From contig JACDOX010000112.1 of assembly GCA_014549065.1 (NCBI GenBank), positions 358,259 through 422,258 on the forward strand: DNA of 64,000 nt, read 5' to 3'. Origin of the DNA: Cardinalis cardinalis. Taxonomy: Eukaryota; Chordata; Aves; Passeriformes; Cardinalidae. Position numbers and translations under genes: made by a program. The notes beneath the pieces were generated by a model. That model saw only the letters and a program-made list of their open reading frames with translations, made no database searches and was not told the DNA's origin. Shown here one piece after another: positions 25,901 to 37,900 of the stretch (its first letter is position 1; every line of letters begins with the position of its first letter).

Positions 25901-28900
25901 GCTCTTCTCTGAACTGTGACTTTTATAAGGCATGGGAGTTGTATGGTTCTAGTTTTTGAGGGAGAATTTTACTCAAAAAATATCGACTTCCAGACATAGC
26001 ACAAAACCCAGTGGTGCTGGTAGAGTTACCCAGGCTTGNTTTGATTTTGCCAGCTCAAGAGATCAGATACATTCTTTGCAGTGGAACACGGCCTATATGC
26101 AAGACCAGGGAAAAACCCACACTCTTATTCTCCACCAATATTCAGCAATATATTCTCTTTTAGGTCTGAATTAAAAAAAATTAAAAATCTTCATGCACAA
26201 GTAGAAAATGCAAATTTTTTAAATGAAGTTCTACAGATCAGTTCTAAAACTGGAGGAATGAGCAGTTCCTTGAGCCAAAGCATTAAAAACAAGCAGTGAT
26301 GCAGAGCAGATCCTGTAATACCTTACACGTCTTTCACATTTTGGTACATTTGGTATCAAAGCATCTGGTTTCATTTACACACACATATAAATGCCACCTT
26401 CTAGATTCCATTCAGAACAGAACTTGCCTGGAGAGTCAGGATGCAAACANCCATTTAATGGCTGATGCAAGAAGCAGAAAAAGTCTGGGCAATCCAGATG
26501 CAAAGGCTCTGCTGGAGCGTGTGGCAGCGAAAGGCCAGAGTAATTACAAACACATTAGGTCAGGGCTGAGGCACAATGGAGGAGCTGTGGAGAAATTCTG
26601 CAACACCACTGCCTCTCATTTTGCGTTCCCTAATCAATATAATTCATCCATCACTTACTTTCTTAAGATTGCAATCTTTCTAGAAAACGAGAGAGCAAAA
26701 AAAAAACCAAAAAAACAAAAAACCCATCTGACTGCAAAAAGAGGCTGCACATGGCCAATATAGCAGCTGATGGAAAAATCAATTCCAACAGCCTGGCAGG
26801 TTAGAAGAACTGTGTCTCATAAAAGTCTGNCTTGCTTTCTCAAATCATGACGCTGCCATGGACTGGGGCAGGTTTATGGGGTGAGAAGGAGGAGGTGTAG
26901 CCTGCTATTAAAATCCCCCAAAGTGCAGTGCAGGCTCCAGGGCAGGCACAGAAATTCCCNGAACCCACGGCTCGCAAACATTACCTCGTTTCTCAGTGGT
27001 GATCACNGTGGCTTCCAGAGGCTCCCCCCAGCCCTGCCTGGTCTTGGCAGATGTCCTGAAGATGTAGGCTGACTCTGGGCTCAGGTCTGTAGCCGTGAAC
27101 TGCCGGACTGTGGAGCCAACCTCCACCGTGGTGAACTTGTTGGGGCTGCTGCTGGCCAGGCGGTAGGCAACCTGGTACCCTGCAGACAGAGAGGGGAAAA
27201 GGCTCAGCTGGCTTCTCTAGCAGGGACAAAAGAGCACCAGCACTATTAGTTTATCCTCATTACATGCTTATCTGAAGTCNGGAGAAAAGTAATTTGCTGC
27301 CTTTGGTGTTATACAGCTCTGCTTTTTGGCAGATGCCACACACCTTACAAAGGAAATCACTCACACACGAGGCTCTGCTGGATACAACTGCCATGAAACT
27401 GAGTTCACTTTCCATTCCTTAGGCCAACAAGATGCAAAACCACTTTAATCCTTCCTGAGCATTCTGGCATCTTTTTGGAAAGCAAAGGAACAGAGTTGGT
27501 GCAATGTGTCACCTGACTGAGGTGGNTCAAAGCAATGCTCCAGTTCCAGTTTTCCAACCCATGCTCACAGGTTGTTCTGCCCTCCCCCAGTTTCANCACT
27601 GGCTCAAATTCAAGGTTCTTCAGCTGCAGCTCCAGGAGCTAGATTGACCAAACCAGGCAGCCTCCAAACTGCTCCAGTCAAAGCTTGCTCCTCCTTTCTG
27701 CAAGTGCTTTTCCCCCAGCAGTGAGTGCCAGAACTGCCAATAAAGCCACCCCTCTGTCATTCAGCATCGCTGCCCTTGCCCAGAGCCTGAGGAAGGAGCC
27801 TGCAAGCTCTGTGGTCCTGCTTCATCCAGGCAGGTCTAATAATCAATTTTGCTGACGCCTGTAAGTGATAACCCCTCCTTCCACCCTGCCTGACAATCAG
27901 GAGCTTACAGTTTAGCCTGGGTTATTAATGATTCCACTGTGCAAGGAGGGTTTCCAGGGTTCTTACGCACCACTAGCGACAACGGTCCCCCAAAGAGGGT
28001 CTGCCAAATGTTCAAATCTATTCTGTAAACCCAGCAATTCAATCAGGCTCTCACTTCTGGAGCTCAATGGTAACTTCCAGTCCAGCAGCTGACTTCCAAA
28101 ATCAATTAATAGCAGAACTGATGTGGGGTTTTATTGCCTGAGCTGAATGTATGATTAAATGCTCCATGGACTTACACAGGGCAGAGCACAGCCAACAAAT
28201 CCAAATCAAACCAGCTGAAAACAAAACAGTCATGGCACAGTTCTGCCAACCCTCTNCTCACCCTCTGAATGACAAAAGAGGTCTGCAGCACCTGAGCCAT
28301 CTCTTTCTCATGGAATTAATATCCCAGCTAGAGTTTGAACTCCCACCACATCTTGGCTGTAACAAGACCAAGGGGAGCCAAACCTGGCATGGTTCATTTG
28401 GGAAGGTCAGTGCATGAAATCTGAGGGGCTGATCTTACCTATGGCTATTAGAGAAAACCCAATGACATTTATTTCCCACTGTGAATATGCCACAATTGCC
28501 ACATTGCCACTCACAGAAAAGGCCTGGAGTTCCTGCAGCCCCTGGAATCGATGCCGCTCGCGTGTGGCGCACTCTGCCACAAACAGTGGAATTTAATTGG
28601 GATACAGATGGTATTAATTTTGTTGTGCTGACTGTCACAGTGCCACTGATGATGCACCAGGGTTTCCTTGTCCTTTCTTCTCTNCCAGCTGCTTGGGGAC
28701 ACGGGGCAGCAGTCATGGCTGCTTCACGTGTAGCAATTTGCACCGACACCTCGAGGAGTGACCCGGCTTTTCCGAGCACCCGTGGCTTCAGCCCCAACTC
28801 TCCCAGGTTTAATCCTACAGGAACATTTCCACAGCTGGGTGGAGACCTTTAGATTTCATCAGANGCTGGCAATAATGTCCTCTGATGAGTGCCTGAGGAC

Positions 28901-31900
28901 TTTGGGCTTTTCAAGTCTGGAGGCTGAGGGGTGACCACACAGTTCCCTGAGGAGGGGGTGTGGAGAGGGAGGTGCTGATCTACAAGGGTGGTAAAACACT
29001 GGTGCAGAGAGGTGGTGGCTGCCCCATCCTTGGAAATATCCAAGGTCAGGTNGGACATGGNTCAGAACAACCTTTATTAGTTGAGAATGCCCCTGCCCAT
29101 GGCAGGGGGNTTNGACCAGATGGCTTTCAAAGATTGGTGCCAACCCAAACTATCCAAGTTCTATGATCTCCCTGGGAGTGACAGGACACGTGGGAATGGC
29201 TCAAAATTGCTTCAGCCAAGGTTCAGACTGGACATGAGGAAGAATTTATTTACAGAGAGGGTGGTGGTCAAACCCTGGAACTGCCTTCCTGGAGGGGTGG
29301 GCAACGCCCCAAGCCTGTTTGTGTTTAAAAGCCATTTGGATGAAGCCCTTAATAATGCTGTAACTTGGTCAGCACTGAACTGGTCAGGCAGCTGGACTTA
29401 ATTATTGTTATAGGTGCCTTCCAACTGGAATAGTCTGTTCTGTTCTNTTCCAATCAATTAAAAAGTCTCCTGATTTTTCAGTGCTCCTGAGTATGCTTAG
29501 ATCCCAGCAAAGTCTTGGGGTCTTACACTTTCAACATTTCATTCTTTCACCTGCAAATTATCTCCTTTTATCCATGGGACTAGTTCTTCAATTATTGGTC
29601 CAATATATTTCAACAAAGTATTTCTGTACCCTTAATGCTGCAATATTTTGATCTTTTTTAAAAGTCCACAGAAAGACAGAGAGCAATGGGGAGAAGGAAC
29701 TGATATATATGATCTTTTTTGTTTATACTGATGTGAAGAACGTGGGAGTGAAAACCCCAGTGCAGGATCTTAACAAGGAGGAAAAAATAGTCAAAGAAAA
29801 GCACTGGGGAAATTTTTACAGAAGCAAGAAAGATGAAGGAAAAAGCAACTAAGATGGCTAAAGAAGCTTGATAAAGGGATATAAGACGCAAAGAATAAGA
29901 CCTGGAGGGAAACAGAGAACATTATAAGAATAGAAAAGTTGATTTATCTAGTTATTAAAAGATAAGTATGATATCTGGGACATATCCTTGTCGTGTAATT
30001 TCCTCTCTTTTCTAAACCTTTGTAAAATATGAAGTGTAGTTAAAATGTAAGGGGGGAATAGAAAGATAACTATTTACTACTAAATGGTGGCAGTCATGCT
30101 GGAAAGCAATTACAAACACACCCAGATTAGGCAAAGGAACACATACATATCTAGGCCATTACAACATCTTACACAAGAGTGGGTCTGTGGCTAGTGAAAT
30201 AATTAATTTAGCTGTGAGAAAGAGGAAATCACTTGTCATAGTCTGTCTCTGTGACANGCTCTGCAAACTCCCTTTCCTTGCATCCCTGTGAAAAACAGCA
30301 CCAGCTTTCACTGTCCCCTCCTACATCTGCTGTTGGCTCAAAGTCTGGGGAAATATCTTTTGATATTTACATGACCAGAGCCATCACCTTAACAGATTTC
30401 CTAAGAAACTCAAAACCTCCACAGGTCTGATTCCAAGGCAAATGTCCAAGCTCTACACCTGAACTCAGCTCACTTTTATTGCTACCTACAACCTGTCTGA
30501 GNGACACCCAGTACTTCATTCTGACCCCCTGCACCTCCTGTAAGACAGTTTGGGACAATGAGGATCCAGACTGACATGAAAAGCATTACTTTTATTTTTT
30601 CTGAGTGGCACAGAAGACTCAGTATTTAAACTACAACTTGGATAATAACTAGGGCTAATGCAAGATCAAAAAGATAAAATTATTAAGTTGATGAATTTCA
30701 GCAACAAGGGATAGGAGAAGAAAGGAAATGTTAAGTGAAATCAAACGAGGCAAATCAATAGAGGTAAATGGAAAGTGTTCAAAGAGAAATTAATGTATGC
30801 TCGAGGGCTATAACAGGCAATTGCTGCAGTGGAGGAATGAGAGGCTTCCTTTCCTTGCTAGATTATGACAATTAGATGTTGCAGATATCTTAGGGAAAAA
30901 AAAAAAAATCAAAGGCTATAAATGAAAGTATAACCTTTAAAAGGTGATTGGAGCAAACTTTTGGAGAAAAGGAATATCTTACAGAATGTGAAATAGCTGG
31001 ATGGTCAATAAGTATTCATATTATTTTCTTGACTTTTTTGCCATATAGCAAAAGATCCCAAATCCCTTCTGCTATTGGGATTGCTGCCACTCACCAGGCC
31101 AAAACNGCATTAAAAACCCTCCAGGAAAGATCAAGTCTTCAGAGTTTATTTATTCATTGAAACTAGGCTTATTTTTCACTTCAGCATCTTTTTGAGCATT
31201 TTTTTGCACAAGTGCAAGCAGTTCCATGAGCTGCACACTTCCCAAACTCAATAAATGGCAGCTGCCTGTTAAACGTTAGGTCACTGCAACACAGCCGCTG
31301 GATTCCCCGAAGCAAACAGGCATCGGGAGGGTGACAACACCCCATGAATATCAAAAAGCTTTCAAGCTCATCACCATACAAAGCCCTTCAAGAAGTGACA
31401 GCACCCGTTGGTGCAGGCCACGGTGCAGCAGAGATACAAACAATTATTAATTTGTCACAGAACTCGGGGAGAGCTGAGCGATACNACGAGGTTACGCTCG
31501 GCGCGGCGGAGCAGCAATCCGGTTTGTTGATTTTCCTGCTTATCTGTTTTAGGGCCAGCGGGTGTGCAAATGCAGCCTGGGATCAAAATAGGAATTTGCA
31601 AACATGGATTACATCCAATTTTGGTTCTAATTCTCAACGGAGTTCTTACACTTTTTTTTTTTTGCAATAAGCTCCAGGTAAATGCTAAATACGAGGATAC
31701 CGTGAGGAATACTAACCAGGGCCTGGGAGGATGTGGGTTAAGCTCTCGTTTTCAGGGGGAGCTCATAGCTTGACATGCACAAATGCACATTAATGCCTCA
31801 TTTATCTTTAATAGTATTTGAGGGAACTATGTGGGTGCTGGCTGAACTGAGTGCAGAGAGGAAGACAGAGTGAAAACTCAGATCGTTGGCGTAACATTCC

Positions 31901-34900
31901 CAGAAGGAAAAAGGGAAATATCTCACAGTCTTGCATGGTAAAATATTTAAACAAACAAACAAGTGGTTTTCCCTCTTGGTGCCTGCCAGTATTTCATCCT
32001 GCTAATCTCTCTCTGAAATGCTAGAACATGTTTTTATATAGATTACAAAAATGTTAGCTGCAAAGGTGCGTGTATGCTCAGAGGACAAGGCAGCCAGAGC
32101 AGGAACATTAGTTCAAAGGCTCTGAATATAAGTCGCTCTTGCAAAGCAAGTGGGTTTTCTTTGGAGCCCCAGGAGTGAATAGAAGGGCAGCACACAAAAT
32201 TATGTTCACTTATTTTTCCCAATGACTCCACTTTGGTGCACTTGACCAGAGGGTTGGAGTGGTGTTTTGGAGGTTCATTATAGTAATGAGATGTAAAAAG
32301 TGTACAGGGAAAAAATAAAAACCCAAAACTCCCCAAATTTGCAGCCTTTCCTCAGAACGCTACACATAGTTTTTCATCTATTTTTGAAGCACGGTTCACT
32401 TCTTAGGAAAGATCACAGAAGTGCCCAGCATGAGCAATTTTCCCTTTTTCTCTCTTTGGCAGCTAACTACTTCTTCCAGGAACCTCAGTATTTCCACCAT
32501 TGAGAAAATAAAAGTGAGAACTGTTGAATAAAGACAATGGACTTCAAAGAGGTGGATGGGGGGACTGGCAGGTAACATCCCCCTGGGAAGGAATTCTAAG
32601 GGAAAAAGGAATCCAGGTTAGCTGACCATTTTAAGAGACAAAAAAAANGGTACAACTATTCCAACACAGACAAAAGATGTTAAGAGGCCAATATGTTTGC
32701 ATTCAGAGCTCACTAATGACCTAAAAATCAAAAGTGAATTGGACAAAAAGTTGAAACAGGACACAGGTCTAAGGGATTGTATAAATAGACAGCACAGGCA
32801 TGTAGGGACAAAATCAGAATGGCCAAAGAGCAAAGTGAGTTATCACCTGAAGGGAAGCAAAGGCAATGAGAAAGATTTCATAAATACATTAGAAATCTGA
32901 GGGAGAGAAGGAGAACAGGTCAGCCAGCAGGAAGAAAAAAATGAGCACAAGACAGGTGAGGCAGAGAGGGAAGGAAGGCTTGTACCTGCGTTGCTGCATT
33001 TTCACACACAACAAGAAGTTGGTGCTGACAAGNGCCTCCACACAAATTAAAAGTGACAACAATGTAAGTAGGGATGCAGGCAGNGATGGAGAACAGGTTA
33101 ACGAATATTTAGTTAAGCTGGATGTAATCAAGTCAGAAAGGCCTGATGAAATTTGCCCTGCAGAGATGGAGCCATCTCTGAATAATTAGCNATTCTCATC
33201 TAGGACTTGTGGACGACAGGTGACATCCCAGAACACTGCAAAAGGGCAAACAGAGTACACCATCTTTTAAAAGGAGGTAAGACTGACTAAAGGAATTATG
33301 GACAAATCAAACTAAAGTTCAATACACAGAAAGAACCTGGAAAAAAATATGAGTCAATATACAAGCATCCATGAGGATAATAATGTGCCAGGAAACAGCC
33401 AATATCTGTTTGATTGGAGCAAATAATAAATATCAAATAATCTGTTTTCCATTTTGACAGTGTAATTGGCCAGGTGGGAAGAGTAGATATGATCCACATT
33501 GACTTTGAGTAAGGCTTTAATATGGTTGCACACAGTCCCACGAAAAGCAAACACAATAACAGAATCTAAGAAAAACACTACACATTTTGAAATGAACGCT
33601 TAAAATACAAAATGTTGTTATCAATGATTTGCTAACAACCTGGGAGGACAGAGCAAGCTCTCATGAGACCTCATGAATGAGTCTGGTCCTGTTTAATACT
33701 TTCATTAATGACCTCGCTGATGGAATTGCCAATCTGCTTGCAAACTCCAAAAATGAAACCAAGCTGTGCACTCTNTAGAGGACATGAGTGTCATTTAAAG
33801 AGATCTTGGTAATGAAGAGAGATGGGCTGGAATCAGTGAGATGAAATTCAATAAAGGCATCTGCAAATTATCACACTTAAAGAGGAAAAGCTGAATGTTC
33901 TTGTGAAAGGAGGACTGGCTGACCTGGAAGTGTACTGTGGGAAGGAGCAGGAATGAACAGTGGGACATGAACTGACTTAGTTACACCATCAGAGTAGTCA
34001 AGGACTGTGTGAAGTATCCTGGGATGTCTTACTGGGCATGGGCTGTGNAAGACATTGGAAACAACAGTCTACACCCCAAACATGCCAAAGATTCTTTAAG
34101 GGATAGCTTTTCCCTTTCCTTCCACCCCTGTTTGTATCATTTTATCATCACCATAANGACAATGAGCAATAACCAGCTGTGGAGGGGATGCGCTGCACCA
34201 AGCACTCTGCAAAGTCAAAATAAAGGAGAGTTCCTACTCCACTGATCTTGCAGCAACTCCAGTAAATGAGGCTGACAAAGTGCAGCAACGTGAGAGGTTG
34301 GAACACAGCTGGGGGAGCAAAATGTCTTTTGTGCTTTCTCATCACTCCTATCAAATGATTTTTTTTCCTCCTTAACCACATCCTGTGACTCAAATCTCAA
34401 TCTCTGCTGAGAGCAAGTTCTAGGACACACAGTTCCTTAAAAAANGCAACAAATCAAACCCACAAGACAACCTGGAAGCCAAACTTCCTTGAGCTGCAGA
34501 GAAACCCTGCGTGGATCCATCTCTGGCAGCTCACCACTGCCAAGCTTCACACAGACTCCTCCTCGTGCTCAGAAAATCCTGCAGAGTCTGCCTTTGGATG
34601 CTGTTTGATGATTTCCCTGTGTCTTCAGATGCCAGGATCACTTTGGTAAACTACACACCTGAGCAAACACTTTGAGTTCTTGACTCAAGATTTCAGTGCA
34701 ATGCAGGATGAGTTCTGTATTTAAAGCAATGCCACCTCTGCAGGAGCATTTGAAGCAGGCACCCTCCAGCCAGCAAGGAAGGCTTTAGGGAATACTGCTG
34801 GAAGCCAACACATGAGCCTGAATGATGGCAGTGAAATTAGAAGCAGAAAGGCCTGGCAGACTGAGTACTAGATAAAAACAAAAGCTTTTGCTTCTGTTCT

Positions 34901-37900
34901 CAGAATTGAGACACAAATCTTTACTCACCAGNCAGAACTGCTGTAAAATGTGTTCAGCAGCAGCAGAAAACACTAAATTGCTTGGTAACTATGAGCTGCG
35001 TTAATTTTAGAGGCAGGAATGGATTCTTACATTGTAAAAGTCTTCACATTTTAAGTGCAGCAGTGGCTGGTNCACATATTGCAAAGGCAACCCAAGAGTT
35101 ATGAGAGCAGGAAGGCGAGAAGGTTTTCTGCAAATTCCTGTCATGCCTTGCTGCCTCTCTTTCCCTTGATGAAAGGGCAAATAGGATTTAACTCCTCNTG
35201 ACCTGTCAGACACATTATCTCAAGGAAGCAATAAAATGAAAGCACACATAAAACTGAAACACTGGGTGTGTCTGGCAAAGGTGGGGAAAATCCAGGTCTC
35301 CAGGCAGTTTTCCCAACAGTCAGCCAAACAGGTTACCAACCCAAATGCAGATGGGANGAAAGATGATATTCAGACACGGGGCCTTGAACAACCCTCAATT
35401 CTGGCTCAGGAAATGTGGTGGTGTTTGCAGGGGTCCCAGGANGAGNGAAGAGATGAGAATCTTGACTCCATGTTTCAGGAGGCTGATTTATTATTTTATN
35501 ATATATATTATATTAAAAGAAAATTATATATTAAAACTGTACTAAAGAAANAGAGAAAGGATTTCATCAGAAGGCTAGAAAGGAATAGAAAGGAATGATA
35601 ATAAAATCTTGTGACTGGCCAGAGAGTCCGAGACAGCTGGACTGTGATTGGTCATCAAGTAGAAACAATCCACATGAGACCAATCAAAGATGCACCTGTT
35701 GCATTCCACAGCAGCAGATAATTATTGTTTACATTTCGTTTCTGAGCCCTCTCAGCTTCTCAAGAGAAAAATCCTAGCAAAAGTATTCTTCAGAAAATAT
35801 GTCCATGACAAGGAAAACCCNCAGCATGGAGCCCTGCAGACTGGTCCCCTCACCACAGCCCCTCAGCTGACAGCAGCACATTTTCTTTTCATCAGCCAGA
35901 GATTTGCTCACGTGCAAGGCAAAGGAAAACCCAACAGCTGTAGCTTGCTCTGATCTCCATCCCTCCACTGCCAGCCCGGGGGTTGCTGCTCCCCCTTACC
36001 CAGAATGATCCCGTTGGGCTCCTCGGGCGGCTGCCAGACGATGCGCACGGACGTCAGCCTCACCTCGGGGAACACCATTCTCACNGGGGGCCCGGGGGCT
36101 GCAAGGCAACACAGAGAGCATGGCACCAAGGACTGCACACCACAGGGACCACAGCTTTTCTGCTCACTCCGTACAGAATCTCGACCTAATTGTATCTCTC
36201 CGATAGTGGTTGGAAGCACCCGTGCATGTGCAAAATATACATTTATTCTGTATATAAATATACATTCTGTCCATGGATAAAGGCTTCCAATACCCTCAGA
36301 CACCAAACACAGCACAGACCAGTGCACCCTACACTGGTGCACTGGTCTGTATAGTGGTGCAGTAAAAAACCACCTCATGAACACACTATGAAGCAAGACA
36401 CCAAGCTGCCTTTACAGAGAGTTATANAGCTGAATCCACTTCATACCTGTTGGAATTCAATAATATCCCTTCCTTGTGTCACCAGCACCAGCTTTGAACT
36501 GCTTCCTGGCTTTACATTTGCATTTTAAACACTGAGGTGTGAGCAGGAGAACCTGAGGCAGGTGAGAGGCACATTAACACAAATGGTGCTGACCAGCCCA
36601 GGGTCACGAGGTGAGGAGATGCTAATTCATACATTACCATCCATGAATTTTCCCCTTCAGCACAAATTCCACCTGCATTACTCCTGGTGATACTTTTAAT
36701 TAAGTTGAGCCCAGAGGAGACACAACATATTTATGTCAGGGGTATGGAGATGGAAGAACAATTAGTTTCATTTGCCAACATGCACTTAAGGAGGAACTGC
36801 TATAATGGGGTTATCCAAAACAAACAGTTTTAAGTATTTCTCATTACAGTCTGATATGTACATTTCATTGAGTGCTTTTCTCTCCCTGCAGAGTTCTGCT
36901 AACAGTAACTTTTCTTATTTTTCCTTTCAAAGAAAAGCAGGTCCACACACAGGGAGTATGCTGAGAAAAAGGCTAAAAAAATGTCAGGGAGTTGTTGTCC
37001 CTGTTTCCTGACCCCACATGCTCCCACTCCTTCCTCCCCTGCACTGCATGGAAAATGTTGTGTTAAGCCAGAAGTCTGAATGTGTTTTCAGTCCAACCAA
37101 ATTATCTTAATGAATTTACTTGTGTAAACCAATGTTTACTCCATTACTATTTTGAAAATATTTTGATGAGAAAGAGAGAGACTTCANAAGCCTCTCACAC
37201 TGATCTCAACCTATTTATTCCTGAAAAGGTAATGAANGTAAAAGCAGTTTTAGCATCTGCAAAGCCCGAAAATATTTCAAGAATTGAACCAAATTTCTGT
37301 AGAATTCCATCAGCAGGAATGCTTCCACCACAGCAGTGTGCTCAGGGAGTGCTTGCTTGGGTTCCTTCAGGAACCCAACTGCACTGGGAACCTGCTGGGA
37401 AGTGCTGGAGGCAAAAGGAACCTGGTAGGATCATCTTCCAAGGTCAATGCCTTATTCTTTTGGGGTTCAAAAAAAAGGAGAGTGGATTACTGAAGTTGNA
37501 AATTCCACCTTTTTCTTTCAGTCCAGTCAGACCCAGATTTGTTTATTGCTTTCAATTTTTTTTTTTTAGCATGATTGAACTTCAATAGGAATTTATAATT
37601 GGTCTCTAAAATTGTCTTCAATAGAAATTATCTCCACCAAGCTACAGAGTTCAATATTAGAAGTTTTCTTCCTCTTCATTAGCTGCAGGGAAGGAGGAAA
37701 ATAGGGGACACTGGTTTTCTGTGCTTTTGCCAGATTCTCAGCCCATGACCAATGGGATACTGCTGAGTTTTATACCAGGTACAGCCAATGCCCTTTGGGT
37801 TCAAAGCTGAAAAAAAAAATCCCAAAAATCCAAATATTTGTTGCCTACACTTGCACCACTAGAAGAAATCTGCATTATAAGGTTGGATCAAGTAAGATGG

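Larger units (their letters stand above)
27180..35999 (-). other. SDK2: SDK2 intron (8820 nt) between exons 9 and 10
   Basis: The richest intron in mobile elements: a solo LTR (35414-35810), a decayed CR1/L3 LINE with reverse-transcriptase remnants (about 32690-33880), and two adjacent CR1-type 3' ends (28858-29455). A stretch at about 31170-31650 with several CpGs may be a conserved element. No other coding segment was recognised. Confidence 0.75.
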
